Origin: Acidobacteriota bacterium
GTDB taxonomy: Bacteria > Acidobacteriota > UBA6911 > RPQK01 > JAJDTT01
DNA length: 64,000 bases
Direction of reading: 5' to 3'
Assembly: GCA_028874215.1 (NCBI GenBank)
Contig: JAPPLF010000051.1
Location: 23,971 to 87,970, forward strand
Under the pieces are notes generated by a model, which was not told the origin of the DNA, ran no database searches, and saw only the letters and a program-made list of their open reading frames with translations. Positions 17,511 through 28,647 of the stretch are shown piece after piece. A program made the position numbers and the translations under genes. Within the stretch, counting starts at the first letter, position 1; every line of letters starts with the position of its first letter.

Positions 17511-19328
17511 CTACTTTCCGGTTGGGTTCTCCGCCAGGATCCAGTCGGTGAGGAGTTGGAGCTCCTGGTTGCGGAGCCGATGGGCGAATTTGGGCATCCC
17601 GGAGTTCTGGCTGCCGTAGAAACGGGGCTGGGAAGAATCCATGATGATTCCGCCCAGCCACTCCGGTGAACCATATCCGGTCAGGTCCGGCCCCAGAGCC
17701 ATTCCCGCCCCCGACACCTCCGGGTGGTCGAGTTGATGGCACAGGACGCAGCCTTGGGCCCCTTCCGAAGTTCCCGACGAGAAAACGCGCGCTCCGAGCG
17801 CCATGAGTTCCGGGTCCGCCACCGCTGGTTCGGGATCGCCGGTGTGGTGGATGACGAACGCCGACACGGCTTCGATCTCTCGCCCGGTCATGAGAGGAAT
17901 GTTCTTCCGGGACCACTGGACCATGGTCCCCTCCCGGTGGCGGGTCTTCCCGAAGAAGCGCTCCGACGACGGATCCCTCAAGAATTCGGCGACCCATTGC
18001 GGAGTGCCGAATCCGGCCAGATCGCTGGCGCTCGCCGCGACCGCCACGGACTCTCCATTCCGGACCTCCGTCACCTGGGCCCCGGTACCGTCATGGCCGT
18101 CCCAGCGGTGGCAGGCGGAGCAGTTGTCTCGAAACAACGGCGGACCCTGAGTCTGCGGGTCCCGGTGCAGCATCGCCAGGGCCCCGCCGGGAGGAATCCC
18201 GTTTTCGCTGGCCAGTTCCAGGACACGCCGGGCCTTCTTTTCCGCTTCCGCCAGTCCCGCCTGGTACATGGGCCGGGTCTGGTCCTCCCGCACGGCCGTC
18301 ACCGTCAGCAGCAGCGCGCCGGTGAGCGTGGCGACGGTGATCCCGACGCACAGCGCGTGCCCCCGGCGGATGCGGCCCAGAAAGGGGAAACACAACATGA
18401 CCCCAACCACCACCGAGGGAATCACCACCGCGCCGATCACCTCGGTCCGTCCCGGGAAATACTTCAGGAACTGGTACAGAAAGAGCAGGTACCATTCGGG
18501 GCGCGCCGAAGGGGAAGGCCGGGAAGGATCGGCCGGCGCATCCAGGGGTGCTCCGCCTTCGGGTCCGAATACGAAGCCCCGCTCCCATCCGCCCCAACCG
18601 GCCAGCGCTGCCAACACGACCATTACGGCCAAGCACGCGATTCCGTCAAGCAACGCCTGCCGGGGCCAGAAATAGTCCTCTCCTTTGGCATTCCGGGGAT
18701 GGGTCACGCCGTGGCGGCGGAACAGGACGACGTGCAACACCGTGGCCAGCACCAGCAGAGCCGGCAGAATGCCGGCGTGCAAAGCGAAGAAACGTGTGAG
18801 CGTGTGGTGTCCGTAAGTCGGTCCGCCCAGCAGCAGGCGTTCCAGGGTCGGTCCCATCAGGGGGACGATTCCCAGGATCTTGGTGGTCACCTGGGTGGCC
18901 CAGTATCCCCGTTCGTCCCACGGCAACAGGTACCCGGTGAGGGCCGTTCCCAGCACCAGCCCCAGCAGCAGCATGCCGAACCACCAGTTGATCTCGCGCG
19001 GAGAACGGTAAGCCCCGGCGATGACCACCTGCACCAGATGAAAGACCAGCAGCACGATCATGGCGTGGGAGGCGTAGTGATGAAGTCCCCGGATGAACCA
19101 GCCCAACTCCATCTGGTGTTGAATGAAGTAAACGCTCTCCCAGGCCGACCGGATCGAGGGACTGTAGGCGGTCCATAGGAGGAATCCGGTCAGGATCTGG
19201 AGCAGGAAAGTGAAGATCAGCGTGCTGCCCCAGACGTAGCGCCATCTGGCGCCGCCCGGGATCGACTCGTACAGCAGCCAGGAGACGAGTCGCCGGTAGC
19301 CCGTCCTGCGATCCAACCAGTCGCTCAC
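17511..19328 (-). CDS. Cytochrome b fused to a di-haem cytochrome c domain
   Basis: About 605 residues. Residues 1-370 form a full cytochrome b: four N-terminal helices with the b-haem histidines in HHYASHAMIVLLVFHLVQV and in FFALHAGIL plus ATVLHVVLF, and a C-terminal part with the PEWY quinol-site motif. It continues into two c-type domains with CSACH (403-407) and CVLCH (527-531). Together with the Rieske protein upstream it would form a bc-type quinol:cytochrome c oxidoreductase in which cytochrome b and the c1 equivalent are one chain. The GTG start overlaps the Rieske stop by 4 bp (GTGA); a longer upstream frame lies entirely inside the Rieske gene and is rejected. Confidence 0.9.
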   Translation of the reverse strand: MSDWLDRRTGYRRLVSWLLYESIPGGARWRYVWGSTLIFTFLLQILTGFLLWTAYSPSIRSAWESVYFIQHQMELGWFIRGLHHYASHAMIVLLVFHLVQVVIAGAYRSPREINWWFGMLLLGLVLGTALTGYLLPWDERGYWATQVTTKILGIVPLMGPTLERLLLGGPTYGHHTLTRFFALHAGILPALLVLATVLHVVLFRRHGVTHPRNAKGEDYFWPRQALLDGIACLAVMVVLAALAGWGGWERGFVFGPEGGAPLDAPADPSRPSPSARPEWYLLFLYQFLKYFPGRTEVIGAVVIPSVVVGVMLCFPFLGRIRRGHALCVGITVATLTGALLLTVTAVREDQTRPMYQAGLAEAEKKARRVLELASENGIPPGGALAMLHRDPQTQGPPLFRDNCSACHRWDGHDGTGAQVTEVRNGESVAVAASASDLAGFGTPQWVAEFLRDPSSERFFGKTRHREGTMVQWSRKNIPLMTGREIEAVSAFVIHHTGDPEPAVADPELMALGARVFSSGTSEGAQGCVLCHQLDHPEVSGAGMALGPDLTGYGSPEWLGGIIMDSSQPRFYGSQNSGMPKFAHRLRNQELQLLTDWILAENPTGK

Positions 19329-19837
19329 GAGACGGCGATCCTCTCGCCGATACCCGGTCGAAACTCCTGGTAACGAACCAGGACCTCGCCCTTCTCGATC
19401 TTGACCTCCAGCTCGTCCAGACCCCGGGGAGAGGGGCTGCCGGGATCGGCGACGGCGCCGTCCAGCCCGAAGGAGCTGTCGTGACAGGGGCAAAGGAACC
19501 GCCGCTTGTCCGTTTCATATCCGACGAAGCATCCGGCATGGGGACAGATCACCTGGAAGGCCCGGATGCCGGTCTCCTGACGGACCAGGTAAACGGCCCC
19601 CAGCGGGACCTGGGCGCCCACTTCCCAGGCGTCCCGGCGCTGGCCACGGACCATGAAGTGCCGGGGGACGCCCATCGGAAGGCTTTCAACGGACGCCACG
19701 CGGCTGAAGCCGTGCTGCCCGGCACGGCGGCGGAGGGGGTTGAGGAGGAAGACCAGACCCGCTCCCAATGGAACGACCAACAGGCCGATTCCAACGAGTC
19801 CCCCCACCAATTTCCGAAACCACTCGCGTCGTCGCAT
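19325..19837 (-). CDS. Rieske iron-sulfur protein of a bc-type complex
   Basis: About 170 residues. An N-terminal twin-arginine and membrane anchor (MRRREWFRKLVGGLVGIG onward) precedes the Rieske fold, whose 2Fe-2S ligands lie in CPHAGC and CPCHDS with FGLDG following. It shuttles electrons from quinol to the c-type domains of the complex. The frame continues to a TTG at 19885, but that adds only a non-homologous 16 residues without a ribosome site, so I use the ATG at 19837. It is translationally coupled to the cytochrome b-cc fusion gene. Confidence 0.92.
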   Translation of the reverse strand: MRRREWFRKLVGGLVGIGLLVVPLGAGLVFLLNPLRRRAGQHGFSRVASVESLPMGVPRHFMVRGQRRDAWEVGAQVPLGAVYLVRQETGIRAFQVICPHAGCFVGYETDKRRFLCPCHDSSFGLDGAVADPGSPSPRGLDELEVKIEKGEVLVRYQEFRPGIGERIAVS

Positions 19838-19975
19838 GATCTCTGGATCGCCGGCGCCGTCCGTCCGAGCCGTAAGCGGGGACAAGAATACCGCAATCCG
19901 GTGGCGGAAGTCGGACTGAAAAACTACGATTTAATGTATTCCGATTCGGGATGCAACAAACGCGCCGGGGCTTTT

Positions 19976-21280
19976 TCAGCTCTTGCCCGGAACCGGAATC
20001 CCGTAGCGGTGCAGCGTGTTCTCCAGGGTGGGACGCCCCAGCCGTATCCTCCCGTCATTGAGCAGGTAGGAAAACAGATACCCGGCTCCCAGCATGAGGA
20101 TGCCGATGAGAAAACAGTACATGACGGCCCGGTCGGGGTAGGTGTCCTTCAGATATCCCATGTAGAGCGGCCCGCAGATGCCGGCGGCGGCCCACGCCGT
20201 GAGAATCACGCCATAGATGGTGGACATCTTCCTGCTGCCGAAGACGTCGAGCACGAAGGGGGGCATGGTGGCGAACCCGCCGCCAAAGCAAAGGAGCACG
20301 TAGCAGACCAGTATCGAGAAGATCCAGGGGTTGGTCTCGGTCATGAGAACCCCGAAGACCACCATTTGGCTGGCCAGCAGGATGCGGAAGACCGCGGCCC
20401 GGCCCAGACGGTCGGAGAGGAGTCCCCAGAAGAGGCGTCCCACACCGTTGCAGAGCGAACTGACGGCAATGAGCGTCGCGCCGTATGCGGCCAGCATGGT
20501 GGGCTCGATGGACGGATCGGAGAGACCCCAGATCTCCTGAAGAAGTTCCGATTGGAAGCTGATCACGGAAATCCCGGCGGCGATATTGAAAAAGAAGACG
20601 ATCCACATGATGACGAACTGGGTGGTGCCCAAATAGGTCCGGGCCGATCGCGGTGCGGCGGCATCCTGCCGGATGCTTTGGTTTCCCCGGGTCTGGGCGG
20701 CAGGAGCGGGGGGATTGCTCAGGAGGAGGCTGCAGGGAATCAGGATGCAGGCGAAGATGATTCCGAGCCAGAAGAAGACCATGGGGAGCGTTCCCGCCGT
20801 CCGGACGATCAGGAGTGGCGCCAGTCCCTTGCTCAGAAGGAACGCGCCGACTCCGAAGCCCATCACCACGATGCCGGTGGCGAGCCCCTTGTGGTCCGGA
20901 AACCACTTGGCGACCGTCGCGACCGGCGTCACGTAACCGAATCCGATCCCGGCGCCGCCGATCACGCCGTATCCCAAATAGAAAAGAGGGACCAGATCGA
21001 GTTGCAGCGCGACGCCCGCGATCAGGTATCCGCCGGAGAACATGATGCTGCCGGCCAGGGCCAGTATCCGGGGGCCCAGCCGGGGAAGCATGCTCCCCGC
21101 CCAGGCCGCCGAAACGCCCAGCGAGAAGATGGTGATGCTGAAGGCCCAGGCGGTTTGGGTATGGGTCCAGCCGACCTGCCGAACCAGCATCGTCTGAAAG
21201 AAGCTCCACGCATAGACGGTGCCGAAGCAGATTTGAAGAGTGGTGCAAATGAGAGCTATGCCGCTTCGCGGTATGCGCAC
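19976..21280 (-). CDS. MFS transporter, oxalate/formate antiporter (OFA) type
   Basis: 434 residues with twelve predicted transmembrane helices. The first helix with ICFGTVYAWSFF and the fourth-fifth helix region GYGVIGGAGIGFGYVTPVATVAKWFPDHKGLATGIVVMGFGVGA are hallmarks of the OFA branch of the major facilitator superfamily, which exchanges oxalate for formate or carries other monocarboxylates across the inner membrane. A GTG start has AGGAGG nine bases upstream. It is 14 bp downstream of a HAMP sensor gene and a binding-protein gene on the same strand, and they probably form one operon. The substrate is not predictable. Confidence 0.9.
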   Translation of the reverse strand: MRIPRSGIALICTTLQICFGTVYAWSFFQTMLVRQVGWTHTQTAWAFSITIFSLGVSAAWAGSMLPRLGPRILALAGSIMFSGGYLIAGVALQLDLVPLFYLGYGVIGGAGIGFGYVTPVATVAKWFPDHKGLATGIVVMGFGVGAFLLSKGLAPLLIVRTAGTLPMVFFWLGIIFACILIPCSLLLSNPPAPAAQTRGNQSIRQDAAAPRSARTYLGTTQFVIMWIVFFFNIAAGISVISFQSELLQEIWGLSDPSIEPTMLAAYGATLIAVSSLCNGVGRLFWGLLSDRLGRAAVFRILLASQMVVFGVLMTETNPWIFSILVCYVLLCFGGGFATMPPFVLDVFGSRKMSTIYGVILTAWAAAGICGPLYMGYLKDTYPDRAVMYCFLIGILMLGAGYLFSYLLNDGRIRLGRPTLENTLHRYGIPVPGKS

Positions 21281-21294
21281 CGCTCGAATTCCTC

Positions 21295-22038
21295 CTACCC
21301 GGGCTGTCCCGGCGAGGTCCCGGACGACTCCGAACCGGACCCGCGGTCGGACACGTAACGGAAGAGGCGGGCCAAGTCGCCGACTTCGTCGTCGCGCGCC
21401 AGCAGTTCGTCGTCTCTCGCCTCGTCCGTATCCCGGTTGCCCGCCAGGTCGACGGCATAAGCCAGGAGTCCACCCAGCGGCTTTGCCGCCAGGTTCACGA
21501 ACCAGATCGACGCCAGAATACCGACCACGAGAAAGATGCAGATCAGGATGACCTGCTGGCCGATGGCCCGCTGGATCTTAAGGGCAACCAGGTCCAGATC
21601 CATCCCCACGTGGACGGTGCCGGCGACCCCGGCCAGGATGGGGCTGCCCACTTCAACGAAGTCGCCCATTCCGGGAATGCTGCGTTCCACCGGCTCGGTG
21701 CTGGACGGATCACTGGCCAGGACCTGCTCGGGAATCCCCGGGACGAAGGTGTGGGCCAGGTATTCCCCCGACTCGCTCGTGATGTAGATGTAGCGGATTC
21801 CCTGGATCTCCACGAACTGATCGATCATCGACTGCAACGTCGCCAGATTCCGGTTCAGCAGGATGTCCACGCTGGCATCGGCGATGGTCTTGGCGATATT
21901 CCTGGTATTGGTCTCGTATTCGGCCGACAACTGGGTGTCGACGGTGTAGATGCACAGAATCGACGTCGACAGGACGATCAGTCCGAAGAGGGCGAAAATG
22001 CCGAAGCGGGTTTTCTGGAAAAGTTTCTGTATCTTCAT
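21295..22038 (-). CDS. Membrane sensor protein with periplasmic domain and HAMP, no output domain
   Basis: 247 residues. The first transmembrane segment (about 13-32) and a second (about 160-182) bracket a periplasmic domain of about 125 residues, with QFVEIQGIRYIYITSESGEYLAHTF resembling a dCACHE/PAS-like sensor fold. A short HAMP-like stretch follows (NLAAKPLGGLLAYAVDLAGN, then DDEVGDLARLFRYV). The chain then ends in a Ser/Gly tail, with no kinase, cyclase or methyl-accepting domain. The start lies one base after the stop of the binding-protein gene, which implies coupled expression. It may partner a kinase outside the window, or be a natural short sensor. Domain naming is by eye. Confidence 0.7.
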   Translation of the reverse strand: MKIQKLFQKTRFGIFALFGLIVLSTSILCIYTVDTQLSAEYETNTRNIAKTIADASVDILLNRNLATLQSMIDQFVEIQGIRYIYITSESGEYLAHTFVPGIPEQVLASDPSSTEPVERSIPGMGDFVEVGSPILAGVAGTVHVGMDLDLVALKIQRAIGQQVILICIFLVVGILASIWFVNLAAKPLGGLLAYAVDLAGNRDTDEARDDELLARDDEVGDLARLFRYVSDRGSGSESSGTSPGQPG

Positions 22039-22039
22039 T

Positions 22040-23377
22040 TCAGGAAACCCAACCTTGCCAATCGTCCAGGGTCACGAAGCGGCCGCCCTCGACGACGGTG
22101 TAATAGACCATCTGAAGCCCCTGCCGGCGGTCGGGGCCGAACGAGACCGGTTCCCCGATTCCGAGATCGTAGTTCCGCACCGAGAAGACCGCCTTCTCCA
22201 GTTTCGTTCGATCGTGCCCGCCCCCCATGCGCCGAAGAATCTCCGCCATCAGTTTGGCGTCCAGGAATCCCTCCAGACTGACAAAGCTCTGGGGGAACGG
22301 ACTGTATGGTTCCTTGACCAGTTCCTCGGGAACGGCGGGGTCGTAACGCTCCATCAATTGCCGGTACTCCCGCACCGCCGGAATGGAGGTGTTCTCATAG
22401 CTGGGTACAACCTGCGAGTTGACCAGAAACCGGGTGTATCTCTCTGCGTCGTCGCGGCCCTCGGTGAGCAGTTGGAGGAGGTTCTCGCTCCCCACGAAAG
22501 AGAGGTTGGCGATGGGAATCTGAAGCCCCAGGTCCACGGCGTCGCGCGCGAACGCGGCGCACGCGGCGTACGAACCGATGCAGATCACGGCGTCGGGAGA
22601 AGCCGCCTGGAGAATTTCGACCTGTGCCCTCATGGTGCCGGTGAACCGTTGCCCGCGGCGGTACGTGGCCTCGCCGGCCAGTCTCTCGCCGTGGGCCGCC
22701 AGGGCCGCGCGGACGCCCGCCCAGCCGCTCCTGCCATAGGCGTCGGCCTGGTAGAACACGGCGATGCGCTTCTTGCCGACGCGAAGAAAGTTGTCGACCA
22801 GGCCGGCGGTCTCCTGCCGGTAGGACGCCCGGAGGTTGAAGGCGAAGTCGCCGTAGGGCGGTTCCCTCTGGGGCTGGGCTCCGGTGAAGGGAAAGAAGAG
22901 AAAGACCTTCTCGTCCTGAAACTTCTTGAGCAGGGGCAGCACCCGCGTCACCGTCGGTGTCCCCACGTAGCCGAACAGGAGGAAGACCCGGTCCTCCAAC
23001 ATGAGCTTCATGGTGTTCCTGACGCACGGGTCCGGCTGATAGCCGTCGTCGTAGAGCTTCAGGAGGATCCGGCAGCCGTTGACGCCGCCATTTTCGTTGA
23101 CGTGGTTGAAATAGGCCTTGGCTCCCCGGTAGAGCTCGCTGCCCAATCCTCGGGAGGGGCCGGAAAAGGCGGCGGACATGCCCAGCACGATCTCCTTCCG
23201 AGGTGGGCCGGAATGTGAATCCGGATGCGTCCGTTGGGCGGCCGCGGCCGGGTTGGACAATTGTACGGGTGTGGCCCCGGCCCTCCGTCGACTGGTCCAC
23301 GCCGTCGCCGCAATACCCGCGAGCCCGCGAGTCAGCAGCGATCGCCGTGTCATGACCGGAGTACGTCGTCCCTGCAT
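22040..23377 (-). CDS. Periplasmic amino-acid-type (LivJ-like) substrate-binding protein
   Basis: About 445 residues. A Tat-like leader (TRRSLLTRGLAGIAATAW) is followed by a type I periplasmic binding fold beginning KEIVLGMSAAFSGPSRGLGSELYRGAKAYFNHVNENGGVNGCRI, the standard Leu/Ile/Val-family opening. Further on VFLLFGYVGTPT and KKRIAVFYQADAYGRSGW are the usual sub-domain strands. No ABC permease or ATPase is in the neighbourhood; instead it is followed at 1 bp by a HAMP sensor and then by an OFA transporter, which hints at a sensing rather than uptake role. I chose the ATG at 23377 because the frame further upstream overlaps the alcohol dehydrogenase end. Confidence 0.85.
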   Translation of the reverse strand: MQGRRTPVMTRRSLLTRGLAGIAATAWTSRRRAGATPVQLSNPAAAAQRTHPDSHSGPPRKEIVLGMSAAFSGPSRGLGSELYRGAKAYFNHVNENGGVNGCRILLKLYDDGYQPDPCVRNTMKLMLEDRVFLLFGYVGTPTVTRVLPLLKKFQDEKVFLFFPFTGAQPQREPPYGDFAFNLRASYRQETAGLVDNFLRVGKKRIAVFYQADAYGRSGWAGVRAALAAHGERLAGEATYRRGQRFTGTMRAQVEILQAASPDAVICIGSYAACAAFARDAVDLGLQIPIANLSFVGSENLLQLLTEGRDDAERYTRFLVNSQVVPSYENTSIPAVREYRQLMERYDPAVPEELVKEPYSPFPQSFVSLEGFLDAKLMAEILRRMGGGHDRTKLEKAVFSVRNYDLGIGEPVSFGPDRRQGLQMVYYTVVEGGRFVTLDDWQGWVS

Positions 23378-23451
23378 GGGATTGTCGCTCTCTGGTTCCA
23401 GGATACCTGCTTTTCGCCTTTTTCGTCGTATCGGAATGGAGCGGGGAAAGA

Positions 23452-24480
23452 TCACTGGCAGAGGTGGACCTTGATGGAACCGGAGGATTTGTCCGCGGCC
23501 ACGCGAAAGGCCTCTTCGACGGCTTCCAAAGGAAACCGGTGGGTGACGAGACGGGTCGCATCCACCCGGCCGCTGGCCATCAGGTCGATGGCCGCGCCGA
23601 AGTCGGTGTCCAATCCGGTTGAAGCGTAACAGTGGGACCCGGTCACGACCGCCTCGGATTCCAGAACCCGGCCCAGGTCCACCTGGACCGGTTCCGGATA
23701 GCCGGCCACCAGGACCACGGTGCCGCGGGGCCGGACAATCCGAAGGGCGAGGTCAAAATTGCCGCCTCCTCCCACCGTTTCGATCACCGCGTCCGGCCGC
23801 GGACCCTGGTCCAGGCCGCTCACCCAGTCCTCAAGGTTGTTCTCACCCAGCACGAACACGTGGTCGGCGCCCAGATCCTGGGCCATCCGGGCCTGTTGCG
23901 GGTACTTGACGGTGATCCAGGTCTCCCGCACGTTGGCCGCCCTGGCTGCCGCCACGCAGACCTGGCCGATGGTTCCACCGCCCAGGATCACGACCCGATC
24001 CCGCCAGGTCGCGCCGGCCTGGCCCACCGCCCGGCAACCGACCGCCAGGGGTTCGACCAGGGCCCCTTCTTCGAAGCTCAGGCTCGCAGGGAGACGGAAG
24101 AGAGCCGAGGCGTGAGCGGTCGTGAACTCGGCAAAACCTCCGTGCGAATCCTGCGAAACCCACTGGCGCTCCCGGCAGTGGTTGTAGTGGCCGCTCCGGC
24201 AGTAGCGGCAGCGGCCGCAGTGCGAGAAGCACTCGATGGCGACCCGGTCTCCCGGCTCGAATCCCGTGACCCCCTCCCCCAGCTCAACCACGACGCCGGA
24301 GGTCTCGTGCCCCAACGCCAAAGCCTTGGGCTGGGGCCAGTGGCCGCGGTAGGCGTGAAGGTCGCTTCCGCAGATGCCGGTCTGCCGGGTATCGATGGTG
24401 ACGAATCCGGGTGGGGGCGGAAGCCGCTCCACTTGCTGCAGACCGATTCGCCCGATTCCCCGATAGATGGCGGCTTTCAT
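23452..24480 (-). CDS. Zinc-dependent alcohol dehydrogenase (MDR family)
   Basis: 342 residues. Catalytic zinc ligands are in GICGSDLH and LGHETSG, and the structural zinc loop is CGRCRYCRSGHYNHC with four cysteines in the usual spacing. The nucleotide fold carries VVILGGGTIGQVCVAAA. This is the threonine/sorbitol/galactitol dehydrogenase-like branch, oxidising a secondary alcohol with NAD(P). It lies 58 bp downstream of the DUF1501 gene and 74 bp upstream of the binding-protein gene, on the same strand. The substrate is unknown. Confidence 0.92.
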   Translation of the reverse strand: MKAAIYRGIGRIGLQQVERLPPPPGFVTIDTRQTGICGSDLHAYRGHWPQPKALALGHETSGVVVELGEGVTGFEPGDRVAIECFSHCGRCRYCRSGHYNHCRERQWVSQDSHGGFAEFTTAHASALFRLPASLSFEEGALVEPLAVGCRAVGQAGATWRDRVVILGGGTIGQVCVAAARAANVRETWITVKYPQQARMAQDLGADHVFVLGENNLEDWVSGLDQGPRPDAVIETVGGGGNFDLALRIVRPRGTVVLVAGYPEPVQVDLGRVLESEAVVTGSHCYASTGLDTDFGAAIDLMASGRVDATRLVTHRFPLEAVEEAFRVAADKSSGSIKVHLCQ

Positions 24481-24538
24481 GACCTCGGTGGAGCGGCCGG
24501 AGCCGGTGAAGACGGGGATGACAAAAGGTGAGTCCTGT

Positions 24539-25995
<1,457 letters not shown>

Positions 25996-25999
<4 letters not shown>

Positions 26000-28509
26000 T
26001 CCCGGGTGATGAATTCGTCCAGGTTCAGGAGCACGCTGGAGAGGAGGGTCCAGGCCGCGAGTTCCTTCGGATCCTCGTCCTCGGAATCAAGCGAAAGCAA
26101 GGATCGGGCCTCCTGCGGGTGCTGTGCCAGGTCGTTCCTCTGGCGATCCAGAAACCGCTTCAATTGAGTGGTCTCCTCCGCGCTGGGGGGCCTCGACAGG
26201 CACACGCGGAAGGTGTAGCCGATGCGCTCCGAGTCCTGGTCCGGACCCTCCCGGAGCACCCGGCGGGCGAGACCCTGGGCGAACTCGAAAAAGGCCTCGT
26301 CGTTGAGCAGGGTCAATGCCTGCAAAGGCGACGTGGAGCGGCTACGCCGGGTGCAGGTGGTGATCCCGTTGGGGCTGTCGAAGACCATCAGGGCCGGGTG
26401 GGGTGTGGAGCGCCAGAAATGGGTATAGAGGCCCCGGCGGTATCGATCTTCACCCTGGCTGGCGACCCACTCTCGTTTGGAATGTCCCAGGCGGCTGCTC
26501 CCCTGAGGTTGGGGAGGAAAGACGGGTGGCCCGCCGATGGCCCGGTTCCAGAGTCCGCTGGCAGACAGGCAGACGTCTCGCACCACCTCCGACTCCAGCC
26601 GCAGACGGTGCTGCCGCGCCAGCATCCGGTTGTCCGGGTCCACCTTGGAGGCGTCCGCTCGATGGCGGGACGACTGCCGGTAGGTGGCGGAGGTGACGAT
26701 CAGGCGGTGCATCGCCTTCAGGCTCCAGCGCTGGCGTATCAACTCGGAGGCCAGCCAGTCCAGAAGCGCCGGATGGGACGGCTGGGCGCCCTGGATTCCG
26801 AAGTCGTTCTCGGTCTCCACCAGTCCGGCGCCGAAGTACCGTTGCCAAATCCGGTTCACGGTGACTCTGGCCGTGAGGGGATGATCCGGTTCCACCAGCC
26901 ATCGAGCCAGGTCCAGGCGGTCGGGCCGGGACCGGGCGTCCAGCGGAGGCAGGACGGCGGGCACGTCCGGGCGGACCGGATCTCCCCGGCGGGTGAACTC
27001 GCCGCCCAGATGGACGTAGGCCTCCCGGGGCTCCGGCAATTCCTTCATCACCAGGGTGCTGGGGAGCTTCGGTTCAGCCTGCTTCAGAGAGTCGATGCCG
27101 GCCTTTCGGGTGGAGAAGCCGAGATCCTGCTCCTTGTAGAGCAGATGCAGGGTCTTGAGCTGGATCTCGTTCCGCTCGTCGGCCGGAAGCGCCAGTATCT
27201 TCTGAACTTCGAGAGGAAACTCCCGCCGCCGCTCCGGTTCCAGCTCCTTTTCCCATTGCGGCAAGCGGTCCAGGAGTCCTTTCTCGTAGGATTTCAACTC
27301 CTCCTCCAGCAGCGCCAACTGGCTCCGGATGATGTCTCGCCGGGCGAACTCCCGGTCGGTCCCGAACTCCAGAAAGGGCCAGTGCCGCGGCCGGTCCGTC
27401 TTTTCCAGTTCGGGGCTCCTCTCCTCGGCGTTGTTGAAGAAGGAGTAGAGCTGGAAGAACTCCTTCTGGGAAACGGGATCGTACTTGTGATCATGGCAGC
27501 GGGCGCAACCGACGGTCAGGCCCAGAAAGGCGGCCCCGGTGGTTTCGACCCGGTCCACGACCCGCTCGACCCGGTACTGCTCCACGTCAATGCCCCCCTC
27601 CTGGTTCAGGAGGGTGTTGCGGTGGAATCCGGTGGCGACGATCTGTTCCTTGGACGCATCCGGAACCAGGTCGCCCGCCAACTGCTGGATGGCGAAACGG
27701 TCGAACGGGAGGTCATGATTCAGGGAGCGGACCACCCAGTCCCGGTACATCCAGATCTGGCGGGGTCCGTCGGAGAACCCGTCAGAATCGGCGTAACGGG
27801 CCACGTCCAGCCAATGCCGGCCCCAGCGTTCTCCGTAGTGGGGCGAAGCCAGCAGGCGCTCCACGGCGCGCTCGTAGGCGCCGGGGCGGGTGTCCGCCAG
27901 GAAACGGCCGACGGCGTCCGGAGAAGGCGGAAGGCCCAGAAGATCCAGGCTGAGACGGCGCAGCAGCGTGATCCGGGAGGCTTCGGGTGACGGTTGCAGT
28001 CCCTCCTCCTCCAATCGCTGCAAGATGAAATTGTCGACCGGTGTGCGGATCCACGCCGCGTCGGAAACCTGAGGCGGCGCGGGACGCCGGACGGGTTGAA
28101 ACGACCAGTGACCGCCGGTGTGGGAATCGCCCGACTCGTCCCAGGGAGCCCCCAATGCCACCCATTGTTCCAGGGCTTGGATTTCCGCATCCGGCAGCTT
28201 GCCTCCGGGAGGCATATTCAGATCGGACGAATGGGCCAGTGCGTGGATCAGACGGCTCTGTTCCGAGTCTCCCGGCAGAACGGCTGGACCCCGAGTTCCG
28301 CCGCTGAGGAGTCCGTCCCGGCTCTCCAGCGAGAGGCCGCTGCTTCGAACCTTCTGGTTGTGGCAGGCCAGGCAACGGTTCTGGAGTATCGGCTGGACGG
28401 TTTCACGAAAGAGCAGCGGCCCGTCGTCCGTGGCGCCTTCCCCAATTTGGCCCATCAGTGGACAGGCGGCCAGGATCAGGAAAAGGACGGTTCCGAATCG
28501 AACATTCAT
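25996..28509 (-). CDS. PSD1-type cytochrome c protein (DUF1549/DUF1553)
   Basis: About 837 residues: signal peptide (MNVRFGTVLFLILAACPLMG), an N-terminal cytochrome-like domain with CLACH (46-50), DUF1549 with HWLDVARYADSDGF, FDRFAIQQLAGDLVP and a second haem-type motif CARCHDHKYDP (from residue 335), then DUF1553 with VNRIWQRYFGAGLVETENDFG and the conserved end LLNLDEFITRE. These large periplasmic proteins of unknown function are thought to serve polysaccharide or organic-matter use. The ATG at 28509 gives the best signal peptide; 13 extra codons upstream are possible. It is translationally coupled to DUF1501. Confidence 0.92.
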
Positions 28510-28576
28510 GGTGGGACCCAGCGCCATTTTGGGCCAAGGCGGTGTCATCTGGCAAGAATCAGCGACACAAGTGCTG

Positions 28577-28625
28577 TTGACGCCGAGGACAGGACCAGGG
28601 TAGAAACATTTAGCGGTTTTCTACC
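28577..28625 (+). promoter_or_regulatory. Promoter and operator of the second vapBC
   Basis: TTGACG (28577-28582) and TAGAAA (28601-28606) are separated by 18 bp. An 8-bp perfect inverted repeat, GGTAGAAA (28599-28606) and TTTCTACC (28618-28625), overlaps the -10 box. This matches the architecture of the vapBC promoter at 10888, with a different operator sequence. Confidence 0.65.
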
Positions 28626-28647
28626 ATCTTCTATCAAAGGGAGTTCC

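Noticed and set aside
15520..17997. 825-codon minus-strand frame overlapping the lipoprotein and the cytochrome gene
   Set aside because: It is in another frame of two real genes, rich in Gly/Arg/Pro, with no domain; the lipoprotein and the cytochrome b-cc frames have clear signals and motifs.
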